Source: Tomitella biformata AHU 1821
GTDB taxonomy: Bacteria > Actinomycetota > Actinomycetes > Mycobacteriales > Mycobacteriaceae
Direction: 5' to 3'
Assembly: GCF_000524475.1 (NCBI RefSeq)
Contig: NZ_BAVQ01000027.1
Location: 54,304 to 118,303 of the forward strand
DNA length: 64,000 nt
Made by a program: the position numbers and the translations under genes. The notes under the pieces are model-generated. The model made no database searches. It was not told where the DNA came from and was given only the letters and a program-made list of their open reading frames with translations. Numbering within the stretch: the first letter of the stretch is position 1; every line of letters starts with the position of its first letter. Positions 16,251 to 24,900 of this stretch are shown in pieces.

Positions 16251-16370
16251 CTAGTCGGCGCTCGCTGCCGAACCCGCGTCAAGAGCCTCCATGACGCTAT
16301 CCGGCGTAATCGACTTGAGCAGTGCGGGCAGAATCAGGTCGACAATAGAACCCAGCGATATTGATCCCAT
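16251..16370 (-). CDS. Small amphipathic acidic peptide C (Met-Gly-Ser family)
   Basis: 39 residues: MGSISLGSIVDLILPALLKS, then ITPDSVMEALDAGSAASAD. Start: ATG with AAAGGGAA six to seven bases upstream. ITPDSVMEALDAGS matches ISAESIGELLATGS of peptide A at the corresponding place, position by position in character. It is acidic, with an amphipathic helix likely broken at Pro15 and Pro22, and has no signal peptide. The strong 48-bp palindrome directly after the stop suggests a discrete, separately terminated small transcript. Same candidates as for A and B: PorA/PorH-like mycomembrane peptide or secreted amphipathic peptide. Confidence 0.6.
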   Translation of the reverse strand: MGSISLGSIVDLILPALLKSITPDSVMEALDAGSAASAD

Positions 16371-16548
16371 GGAAATTCCCTTTCGTCAGCGCCACGCGAG
16401 ATGAGTTTGAACGTTGCCCGGCATCGGCTCCCCCGATAGCACCGCAGTTCCGCGTGGTCGGTGGTAACCATAAGGCCACGCGCGGCATTGCACAAGAAGT
16501 CTTGGACGATCTACCAAGAACATATTATTTAGGCTAACAATCGACCCG

Positions 16549-17403
16549 CTATTTGCCGCTGTAGACCGGGAATTCACGGTGCTCGCCGTAGTCCTGGGCG
16601 GGCAGGTCGCGCAACGCGTCCATGTCCTCGTCGGAGATGACGAAGTCGACCTCGGCGTTGGACCGCATGTGCTCGGGGTTCGCGGTCTTCGGCAGCGACA
16701 CGGCACCCAACTCCAGGGTGTAGCGAATGCACAGCTGCGGAACGGTCGCTCCGTACTTCTCGGCGATCGCCTGGACGTACTGGTTCTTCAGGATCGCCCC
16801 GTGCGCGATAGGTGAATAGGCCTCCACGAGGATGTCCTTGCTCTCGCAATAGGCGATGAGCTCGGCCGGGGTATTGCCCGCGTGGACGAGCAATTGGTTC
16901 ACGTGCGGCGCGACCGTGCAGGAAGAGAGGATGTTCTCGAGGTCCTGCTGCTGGAAGTTGGAGACGCCAATCGCGCGGATCTTGCCCGCCTTGTGGGCCT
17001 CCTCGAGGGCACGCCACGCCTGGCGGTTCCCCTCGGCGTAGTCGCCGCCGCGGAAGTCGTCCCAGGGCTGCGGGCTGTGGATCAGCATCAAGTCGATGTG
17101 CCCAAGCCCCAGCGTCTTGAGCGAGCCGTCGATCGCGGCGACCGCGGTGTCGTAGTCCTTGATCTCGGCGGCCAGCTTGGTGGACACGAACAGCTCGTCG
17201 CGGGCCACGCCGCTGGTGCGGACGCCCGCTCCGACGCCGTGCTCGTTGTCGTAGGCCTGGGCGGTGTCGATGTTGCGGTAGCCGATCGCGACGGCGTCGC
17301 GAACCGCCTGCGCTGCTTTGCCGTCTTCGATGAACCAAGTGCCCAGGCCCAGCTTGGGGATGGTCACATCGTTGGACAGCGTGTAGGTCTCGTTCAGGAT
17401 CAT
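16549..17403 (-). CDS. Aldo/keto reductase
   Basis: 284 residues, NADPH-dependent aldo/keto reductase of the 2,5-diketo-gluconate reductase (AKR5-like) type. The catalytic tetrad is visible: Asp46 and Tyr51 in IDTAQAYDNEHG, Lys76 in STKL and His109 in LIHSPQPW. IGVSNFQ, VNQLLVH (usual VNQIEVHP is altered, with Leu for Ile/Glu) and SLPKTANPEHMRSNAEV follow. Start: ATG at 17403 with AGAGGAG eight bases upstream. It directly follows the SDR fragment, whose stop is 14 bp before this start, so the two share a transcript. Probable detoxification of aldehydes; substrate unknown. Confidence 0.9.
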   Translation of the reverse strand: MILNETYTLSNDVTIPKLGLGTWFIEDGKAAQAVRDAVAIGYRNIDTAQAYDNEHGVGAGVRTSGVARDELFVSTKLAAEIKDYDTAVAAIDGSLKTLGLGHIDLMLIHSPQPWDDFRGGDYAEGNRQAWRALEEAHKAGKIRAIGVSNFQQQDLENILSSCTVAPHVNQLLVHAGNTPAELIAYCESKDILVEAYSPIAHGAILKNQYVQAIAEKYGATVPQLCIRYTLELGAVSLPKTANPEHMRSNAEVDFVISDEDMDALRDLPAQDYGEHREFPVYSGK

Positions 17404-17417
17404 GCGGTGCTCCTCTG

Positions 17418-17585
17418 CTAGTTCAACTTGCTGTGCCAGTCGATGAGACTGAGGTCGGCGGCGAGTCTGTCGACGTTCTCCCGGGTGCGGGAGATCAGCG
17501 CGACGGAGAACCCCTCGCGGCCGAAGCGGCGGGCGGTGGCCAGGCCCAGTCCGGCCCCGGCTCCGATGACAGCGACGGTGGTCAT
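17418..17585 (-). pseudogene. N-terminal remnant of a short-chain dehydrogenase
   Basis: 55 codons starting MTTVAVIGAGAGLGLATARR, a Rossmann GxGxGLG motif, then GFSVALISRTRENVDRLAADL, which is normal SDR sequence up to strand beta-3. It stops after SLIDWHSKLN, with no NAG, catalytic Ser, YxxxK or rest of the fold. GGAAGGA lies upstream of its ATG, so it is still translatable. It is most easily read as an SDR gene deleted after its first quarter, with the reductase gene now placed behind the old ribosome entry region. Confidence 0.7.
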
Positions 17586-17796
17586 GGTGGTCCTTCCGAG
17601 TGTTTCCGGCCCACTGGACGGTGTGCAGGTTTTCCACGGTAGACCGTCGACGCCGCGGGCGAGAGTCCCTCTGAGTACCCCAATCAGCCGGGACTCCCTC
17701 ATCCGCGAAGGACGTGATGACATGAGTCCAGGGTTTCGCCGCGTTCCCAGCCGAGGCCCGCATCCGTCTCCCATCCGAAAGACCGTGCGCCTCGTC

Positions 17797-19029
17797 ATGC
17801 TTGAAGAAACCGTGTCCGCAGAATCCACTCGACCCGTCCCCACGACCGCGCGGCTGCCGTTCGTGATCTACGTCCTCGCCGCCGGGGTGTTCCTCATGGG
17901 CACCACCGAGTTCATCGTCGCCGGGATCCTCCCGGAGATCGCCGCCGACCTCGGCGTGGGCGTCTCGGACGCGGGGCTGATGATCACCGTGTTCGCGGTC
18001 GGGATGATCGTCGGCACGCCCCTGATGGCGATCGCGACCCTGAAACTCCAGCGCCGACTCACGCTCGCCCTCTCGCTGATCGTGTTCGCCATCGGCCACG
18101 CGGTCGTCGCGCTGGCGTCGAGCTTCCCCCTCATCCTCGGCATGCGGTTCGTCACCGCACTGGCCACCGGCGCGTTCTGGGCCGTCGCCGCGGTGGTCGC
18201 CGCGAAGACTGCGGGGCCGGCCTTGAGCTCTAGGGCCCTGGGCATCGTGCTCGGCGGCGGGATGCTCGCCAACGTCATCGGCGTTCCGCTGGGCGCGTTC
18301 GCTGGGCAGGCCGTCGGGTGGCGCGGACCGTTCTGGGCCCTCGCGGTCCTCGCGCTGCTGGGCGTGTTCGCGATCCTCGGACAGGTGCCCGTCGATCCGA
18401 GCGACGCGCCGCTGCCGTCCCTGCGGGCCGAGATCGCCAGCCTGCGCGATGTCCGCATCTGGCTGGTGTTCGCGGCGGCCGCCATCGTGTGCGGCTCCTC
18501 GCTGGCCGCCTACAGCTTCATCTCGCCGCTGCTGACGGAGAACACCGGCGTGGCCGCCTCCTCGGTCCCGCTGGTGCTGCTCGTTTACGGCGTCGGCGCG
18601 CTCATCGGCTCCAACCTCGGCGGGAGGATCGGCGCCCTTCGCCCGTACGGCGTGCTGTTCACCGCCGCGGCCGCGACCTTCCTCGTGCTCGTGGGCCTGG
18701 CCCTGTTCTCCCACGCGCTGGTGGCCACCGTGGTGCTCGTGTTCCTGCTGGGCCTGTTCGGCATGTCGACGAACCCGATCCTCATCGGCAAGGCCGTCGG
18801 CTACGCCAAGCAGGCCCCCACGCTGGCCTCCGCGCTCAGCACGTCGGCGTTCAATGTCGGCACCGCCGTCGGCTCGGGGATCGCCGGATTCTCCCTCGGG
18901 TCCGCCCTCGGCGCGACCGGCCCGGTCGTCGTGGGCGCGACGGTCGCGGCGCTCTACTTCCTGCCGCTCGGCGCGCTTGTCGTCCGGGACCGCCGCGCGG
19001 CGCACCGCCGCGACACGGTGGTGGTCTGA
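17797..19029 (+). CDS. MFS transporter, drug:H+ antiporter type
   Basis: About 410 residues, 12 predicted membrane helices. The start PFVIYVLAAGVFLMGTTEFI and AGILPEIAADLGV are characteristic of the AraJ/Cmx chloramphenicol-type exporters of actinobacteria, and PLGAFAGQAVGWRGPFW is the conserved region of helix 5-6. It probably exports small hydrophobic compounds with proton antiport; substrate unknown. Start is uncertain: ATG at 17797 gives a normal 25-residue leader, GTG at 17812 is shorter, and an in-frame ATG at 17722 has a good GAAGGA but adds a Pro/Arg-rich stretch. Confidence 0.87.
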   Translation: MLEETVSAESTRPVPTTARLPFVIYVLAAGVFLMGTTEFIVAGILPEIAADLGVGVSDAGLMITVFAVGMIVGTPLMAIATLKLQRRLTLALSLIVFAIGHAVVALASSFPLILGMRFVTALATGAFWAVAAVVAAKTAGPALSSRALGIVLGGGMLANVIGVPLGAFAGQAVGWRGPFWALAVLALLGVFAILGQVPVDPSDAPLPSLRAEIASLRDVRIWLVFAAAAIVCGSSLAAYSFISPLLTENTGVAASSVPLVLLVYGVGALIGSNLGGRIGALRPYGVLFTAAAATFLVLVGLALFSHALVATVVLVFLLGLFGMSTNPILIGKAVGYAKQAPTLASALSTSAFNVGTAVGSGIAGFSLGSALGATGPVVVGATVAALYFLPLGALVVRDRRAAHRRDTVVV

Positions 19030-19088
19030 CGCAGTGGCGGCCTGACGCGTCACCCGAGGTCCGGCGTCGCCCGAACTACAGTGTCACC

Positions 19089-19904
19089 ATGCCGGAACTC
19101 TCGCTGGACCTCGAGGCGTATCTGCGGCGGATCGGGTACGACGGCCGCCGCGAGCCGACGCGCGCGACCCTGGACTCGATCGTGGCGCACCACGCCGAGT
19201 CGATCCCCTTCGAGAACCTCGACGCATTCCTCGGCGCGGTCCCCGAGTTGGACCCATCCGCGCTGGGGGCCAAGCTGGTGGACGGCCGCCGCGGGGGTTG
19301 GTGCTTCGAGCAGAACCTGCTGCTACGGGCGGTGCTCACCCAACTGGGCTTCACCGTGACCGCGCTCGCCGCCCGAGTGTTGTGGGGCGGACCGGCCGAC
19401 GCCATCACCCGTCGCAGCCACATGCTGTTGCTGGTCGAGGCCGAGGGCCTGCCGCGCATCGTGGACGTCGGATTCGGCGGCATGGTCCTGAACGGCTCGC
19501 TCGCCCTCGAACCGGGGCCGACGCAGCAGACCCCGCTCGAGCCGTTCCGCATCATCGCGCTGGGTGATGGCGCTTTCGTCCAGCAGACGCTCGTCGGCGG
19601 AGAATGGCGCGCCACGTATCGCTTCGACCTGATACCCCAGCACCCCATCGACTTCGAGATGGCCAACTGGTTCCTGGCCACCTCGCCGACGAGCCCCTTC
19701 CGCACCCACCTGATGGCCGCGCGCGCCACCGCCGATCGCCGCTACGCGCTCATTGATCGGCGGCTGACCATCCACCACCTCGGCGGTGAGACCGAGCGGC
19801 GCACCCTGACCCCCACGGAAGCGTTGCGCAGCCTCGAGGAGGATTTCCTCCTCGACACCGGCCCGCTGCCCGGACTGCGCGAGGCCCTCGACCGACTCGA
19901 CTAA
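19089..19904 (+). CDS. nat: Arylamine N-acetyltransferase
   Basis: 271 residues, normal length for NAT. It transfers acetyl from acetyl-CoA to arylamines or hydrazines through a Cys intermediate. The catalytic triad is intact: Cys72 in RRGGWCFEQN, His111 in SHMLLLV and Asp126 in IVDVGFG. SIPFENLD near 38-45 is the conserved N-terminal motif. In mycobacteria this enzyme acetylates isoniazid and is tied to cell-wall lipid synthesis; here the role is open. It follows the MFS gene by 59 bp on the same strand. Confidence 0.92.
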   Translation: MPELSLDLEAYLRRIGYDGRREPTRATLDSIVAHHAESIPFENLDAFLGAVPELDPSALGAKLVDGRRGGWCFEQNLLLRAVLTQLGFTVTALAARVLWGGPADAITRRSHMLLLVEAEGLPRIVDVGFGGMVLNGSLALEPGPTQQTPLEPFRIIALGDGAFVQQTLVGGEWRATYRFDLIPQHPIDFEMANWFLATSPTSPFRTHLMAARATADRRYALIDRRLTIHHLGGETERRTLTPTEALRSLEEDFLLDTGPLPGLREALDRLD

Positions 19905-19923
19905 ACGCCGTCGCGGAAGCCAG

Positions 19924-21177
19924 CTACCCCGCGATGCCGGTGAGCTCGTTCGGGGTCTGCGGGAGGGCACGTGTCGCGGTCACCGCGCCTGTCTCGAGGT
20001 CGACGGCATGGATCGACTGAGTCGACGGCTCCGTGACATAGGCGGTGGCGCCCTCGACGAACAGAGTGGGCCGCGGCTCCTGCCACACCTCGGACTCCGT
20101 CCAGGGGGCCACGACGGCGATCTTGTCGATGACCTCACCGGTCGCCGGATCGATCACGTGCAGCGCGCCATCCGTGCCGAGCACGAGGGCCTCGCCGGCC
20201 GGGCCACGGCCGAGGGAGCGGAACGAGTAGCTCGTGCCCAGGTCCACCGGCCGCAGTGCCATCGTCGCCGTGTCGACGAGCATCACGCGCTCTGGACGCT
20301 CCAACTCCCCACTCTTGTCCACCTTGTAGTCGCCGAGCACGACGTCCGACACCGCGGAGCCGGCCTGGTTGCCGATCCGGCCGTACGCGTCGGGGCTGGG
20401 GATCTGGGTGATGGCCCCGTCGCGGTAGACGAGCACGCCGTCCTCGCAGCCGAAGACGACGGCATCCTGGGCCACCGCCTCGCCGTGCAGCCCGGGGCAT
20501 GCCTCGTTGCGCGTGAGTTCCCGGCCCTCGCCGTCGAGCACCGTGATGCCCGAGCGCGAGGTCGCGTCGCCGATCGTCGTGATCAGGCCACCGTCCGCCA
20601 GCGGCACCGCGACCCCGTGGTGCGCCTCCGCCGAGGGGTGGCTGGTCATCGCCGGCAGTCCGTCGGCCAGATCTCGGGGGTCGAAGATGCGGACTAGCCC
20701 GTCCCCGTCGTCGAACAGCGCCGTTCTCCCCCCGTTCGGGACGACATGGCCAGGCTTCTTGGCGGGAAAGTCAGCGCCGGTGAGGCGCGGTTCAGCAGTG
20801 TAGTGGTGGGAGTGGCTGCCGTGGGCCTCGCTCCACGCGCCGAGGTCGAGGGTCGCGAATCGGTCGCCGGCCGAGACCAGGACGTGCCGTCCGTCGCCGG
20901 CCGGGCTGAGCCGGGTGAACCCCTCGACGTCGGCATCGTAGAGCGGCTCCAAGGTGCTGGCATCCAGTACCAGGACCCCGCCGTCATAGGAGACGGCCAG
21001 TCGCGGCGTGGCGCCCGCCGCCTCCACGGCCGCGGCCGGCTCAGGCGCGGGAGTCTCGAGGGCAGGATCGGGGTCGGCCGTGGCGCACGCCGCGCCGAGC
21101 ACCGCGGTGAGTCCGAGCACCGCGGCCAGCGCGCCGGCGCGAATCGAAGGGGATCTGAATGTCTGGTTGATTGCCAT
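19924..21177 (-). CDS. AztD-like zinc metallochaperone, exported beta-propeller
   Basis: 417 residues with an N-terminal signal ending LGAACATAD; Cys31 may be lipidated, though the lipobox is imperfect. The mature part repeats propeller blades (LAVSYDGGVLVLDASTLEPL, HVLVSAGDRFATLDLG). A His cluster, AHGSHSHHY at 119-126, with further His at 144 and in EAHHGV, is the zinc-binding feature of AztD-type chaperones, which pass zinc to an ABC binding protein. No aztABC genes are next to it. A Zur-like box overlaps its predicted promoter, so expression in zinc shortage is likely. ATG at 21177 lacks a Shine-Dalgarno sequence, fitting a leaderless mRNA. Confidence 0.83.
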   Translation of the reverse strand: MAINQTFRSPSIRAGALAAVLGLTAVLGAACATADPDPALETPAPEPAAAVEAAGATPRLAVSYDGGVLVLDASTLEPLYDADVEGFTRLSPAGDGRHVLVSAGDRFATLDLGAWSEAHGSHSHHYTAEPRLTGADFPAKKPGHVVPNGGRTALFDDGDGLVRIFDPRDLADGLPAMTSHPSAEAHHGVAVPLADGGLITTIGDATSRSGITVLDGEGRELTRNEACPGLHGEAVAQDAVVFGCEDGVLVYRDGAITQIPSPDAYGRIGNQAGSAVSDVVLGDYKVDKSGELERPERVMLVDTATMALRPVDLGTSYSFRSLGRGPAGEALVLGTDGALHVIDPATGEVIDKIAVVAPWTESEVWQEPRPTLFVEGATAYVTEPSTQSIHAVDLETGAVTATRALPQTPNELTGIAG

Positions 21178-21197
21178 GTCGCAACAATCACACTTAC

Positions 21198-21212
21198 TGA
21201 CAATGATTGTCA
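21198..21212. promoter_or_regulatory. Zur-like operator
   Basis: TGACAATGATTGTCA is a perfect 7-1-7 palindrome close to known actinobacterial Zur/Fur-type boxes. On the minus strand it overlaps a TTGACA -35 element, and a weak -10 (TGATTG) lies 17 bp further on, seven bases before the ATG of the AztD-like gene. A bound repressor would block the promoter. Confidence 0.75.
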
Positions 21213-21362
21213 AAGTCATTAATGTGCATCTGCGCATGTCACCGCGGCGGCCTAACTCGCCATCCCGGCGTCGACGCGGACCGAACCCACTCCCGCCCCG
21301 GCCATGTTGGCTAATCTGCACTTAGGCCGCGCAGACGCGGACAAGTCACCAGGAGGCTCCAC

Positions 21363-21872
21363 ATGTCGTTGACGACACGGCGCGGCAAGCCCCTGGCTCC
21401 GGAGAACGCGGCGAACCGGATCAGCGCCTACGTGTACGGCAACATCCTGGTGTTGGCGGCACTGGTGCCGATCACCACCTCCCGCACCTACTGGGGCATC
21501 GCCATCGTCGCGGGCACCGCCCTGTCGACGTACTGCGCGCACGTCTTCTCACACGCGCTTGTGCAGAACGTCCACGCGCACAGGTCTCTGACCCGCTCCG
21601 AGCGGCTGGCGTTGCTCCCCGACGCGATGCCGATCATCACATCGGCGGTGCTCCCCTGCGCGATCCTGGCCACCGCCGGCCTCCACTGGACCGAGCCGCG
21701 CAACGTCCAACTGCTCGCGGAGGCGGTCATCCTGGTCCGCATCGGGCTGATCGTGCTGGTGGTCGAGCGACTGCAGGGCCGCCGGCCGACCGCGACGACC
21801 ATGACCGCGGCGGTCGCCATCGCGCTGCTCGCCGCCGTGATCGTCATCGTGAAGGTCGCGCTGACCCACTGA
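21363..21872 (+). CDS. Small integral membrane protein, unknown function
   Basis: 169 residues with about five hydrophobic segments: YVYGNILVLAALVPI, GIAIVAGTALSTYCAHVFSHAL, ITSAVLPCAILATAGL, LAEAVILVRIGLIVLVV and VAIALLAAVIVIVKVAL. The central HVFSHALVQNVHAH carries four His residues near the membrane face, a possible metal or proton site. Start: ATG at 21363 with AGGAGG eight bases upstream. A conserved actinobacterial membrane protein by appearance; no family name assigned. It lies 47 bp before lhr on the same strand. Confidence 0.75.
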   Translation: MSLTTRRGKPLAPENAANRISAYVYGNILVLAALVPITTSRTYWGIAIVAGTALSTYCAHVFSHALVQNVHAHRSLTRSERLALLPDAMPIITSAVLPCAILATAGLHWTEPRNVQLLAEAVILVRIGLIVLVVERLQGRRPTATTMTAAVAIALLAAVIVIVKVALTH

Positions 21873-21919
21873 CCGCGGTCTCGGTGCGCGATGGCGGCGC
21901 GCAGTGCACGATAGAACCC

Positions 21920-24900
21920 GTGACCGCCGCCTCCGAGCCCTCGAGCCTCGACCGCTTCTCCGAGCCCACCCGCGCGTGGTTCACGGGCGCGTTCAGCGCG
22001 CCCACACCGGCGCAACTCGGCGCGTGGGAGGCGATCTCGTCCGGCGCCCACACGCTCGTGGTCGCCCCGACCGGCTCGGGCAAGACGCTCTCCGCGTTCC
22101 TGTGGGCGCTCGACACGCTCGCCACCCAGGCCCGGCCGGACAAGCCGCAGACGCGGGTCCTGTATATTTCCCCGCTCAAAGCCCTGGCCGTGGACGTCGA
22201 GCGGAACCTGCGCTCACCGCTGGTCGGCATCGCGCAGGCCGCCCGCCGTCTCGGCGTCGAGGCCGCCGAGACCACCGTCGGCATCCGCTCCGGCGACACC
22301 CCGCAGTCCGAGCGCCGCGCGCTCGTCAAGACCCCGCCCGACATCCTCATCACCACGCCCGAGTCGCTGTTCCTGATGCTCACCTCCGCGGCCCGCGAGA
22401 CCCTCGCCGGCGTCGAGACGGTGATCATCGACGAGGTCCACGCCGTCGCGGACACCAAGCGCGGCGCGCACCTGGCCCTCTCGCTCGAGCGTCTCGACCT
22501 GCTATTGGCCACGCCCGCGCAGCGGATCGGCCTGTCCGCGACGGTCCGCCCGCACAAGGAGATCGGCCGCTTCCTCGCCGGCACTGCGCCCATCCGCATC
22601 GTCGCACCGCCGTCCGCGAAGTCCTGGGACCTGACGGTGCGCGTGCCGGTCCCGGACATGACCAACCTGGCGACCACCAGCGCGGACCCGGACGTCGCCC
22701 CGGAGCAGGGCTCGATCTGGCCGCACGTCGAGGAGCAGATCGTCGACCTGATCACCGCGCACCGCTCCACCATCGTGTTCGCGAACTCCCGGCGGCTCAC
22801 CGAGCGGCTCACGGCCCGGCTCAACGAGATCCACGCCGAGCGGCTCGGGGACACCATCGAGCGCGATGGCAAGCCGCCCACGCAGATCGGCCCGCCCACG
22901 GAGGTCGCCTACGGCGTCGACGAGGGCCAACTCCTCGCGCGCGCCCACCACGGCTCGGTCAGCAAGGACCAGCGCGCGCTGATTGAGGACGACCTGAAAT
23001 CCGGCCGCCTCCGCTGCGTCGTCGCCACGTCCTCCCTGGAGCTGGGCATCGACATGGGCGATGTCGACCTCGTCATCCAGGTCGAGGCGCCGCCATCGGT
23101 GGCGAGCGGCCTGCAGCGCGTCGGGCGCGCCGGCCACCAGGTCGGCGAGGTCTCGCGCGGTGTCCTGTTCCCCAAGCACCGCACCGATTTGATCCACTGC
23201 GCGGTCACCGTGGAGCGCATGGTGGCCGGCCAGATCGAGTCGATGCGGGTCCCCGCCAACCCCCTGGACGTGCTCGCCCAGCAGACGGTGGCCGCCGCCG
23301 CGCTCGAGCCGATCGATGTCGAACAGTGGTACGACGCGGTCCGCCGCAGCGGCTCCTTCCAATCCCTGCCGCGCAGCGCGTACGAGGCGACGCTGGACCT
23401 GCTCGCCGGCCGCTACCCCTCCGACGAGTTCGCCGAACTGCGCCCGCGGGTGGTGTGGGATCGCGACGCCGGCACGCTCACCGGGCGCCCCGGCGCACAG
23501 CGCCTGGCCGTCACCTCCGGCGGCACCATCCCGGACCGGGGCATGTTCGCCGTCTACATGATGGGCGAGAAGAACACGCGCGTAGGCGAACTGGACGAGG
23601 AGATGGTCTACGAGTCCCGCGTGGGCGACGTGTTCGCACTCGGCGCCACCAGCTGGCGCGTCCAGGAGATCACGTTCGACCGCGTGCTTGTCACCCCCGC
23701 CTACGGGCAACCCGGACGTCTCCCCTTCTGGCACGGCGACGGCCTCGGCCGGCCTGCCGAGCTCGGCCAGGCACTCGGGGGATTCATCCGCGAGCTCGGC
23801 CACGCCACGCCCGACGCGGCCCAAGCACGCTGCGCGGCAGGCGGACTCGACGACAACGCCACCACCAACCTCCTCGCGTTGCTGGCCGAGCAGCAGGCCG
23901 CCACCGGCCAGTTGCCCACGGACAAGACGATGGTGATCGAGCGTTTCCGGGACGAGCTCGGCGATTGGCGCGTCGTGCTGCACTCCCCCTACGGGCAGCG
24001 GGTGCACGCTCCCTGGGCCCTGGCGGTGGGGGCGCGGCTGCGCGAGCGGTACGGCCTCGACGGTCAACCCACCGCGTCCGATGACGGCATCATCGTGCGC
24101 CTCCCCGACACCGACGACGTCCCGCCCGGCGCGGAGATCTTCGCGTTCGACGCCGACGAGATCGATGAGATCGTCACCACCGAGGTCGGCGGCTCGGCAC
24201 TGTTCGCGTCGCGCTTCCGCGAGTGCTCCGCCCGGGCCCTCCTGCTGCCGCGTCGGGACCCCGGCAAGCGCTCGCCACTGTGGCAGCAGCGCCAGCGCTC
24301 GGCCCAGCTGCTCGACGTGGCCCGGCGCTACCCCACCTTCCCCATTATCTTGGAGACCGTCCGCGAATGCCTCCAGGACGTCTACGACCTGCCCGCGCTG
24401 CGAGAGCTGCTGGGGCACATCGCCAAACGCGAGATCCGCATGGTCGAGGTGGAGACCCCCGCCGCGTCCCCGTTCGCGACCGCGCTGCTGTTCAACTACG
24501 TCGGCGCCTTCCTCTATGAGGGCGACAGTCCGCTAGCCGAACGCCGCGCCGCCGCCTTGTCCCTGGACACGACGCTGCTGGCGCAGCTGCTTGGCCGCGT
24601 GGAGCTCCGGGACCTGCTCGACGCCCAGGTGATCGAGCAGGCCGCGCTAGAGCTCCAACGCCTACTGCCCGAGCGCCGCGCCCGCGACGCGGAGGGCGTC
24701 GCCGACCTGCTGCGGCTGCTCGGGCCGCTCACCGCCGCGGAGGTCGCGGAACGGAGCACGGCAGATCCCACGCCGTGGCTGGCCGAGCTCGCCACATCGC
24801 GCCGGGCGCTGCCGGTGCAATTCGCGGACGCGTCGTGGTGGGTCGCAATCGAGGACGCCGCCCGCCTGCGCGACGCACTCGGGGTGCCGCTGCCTCTGGG

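Noticed and set aside
16530..16539. TTAGGCTAAC resembling the core of an IdeR/DtxR box upstream of peptide C
   Set aside because: Only the central ten bases match; the outer half-sites do not (about 11 of 19), so it is too weak to call.
17406..19053. Apparent continuation of the aldo/keto reductase frame upstream to 19053 on the minus strand
   Set aside because: The upstream part is an antisense frame of the MFS gene (His/Arg/Glu-rich); the true start has a good Shine-Dalgarno sequence at 17403.
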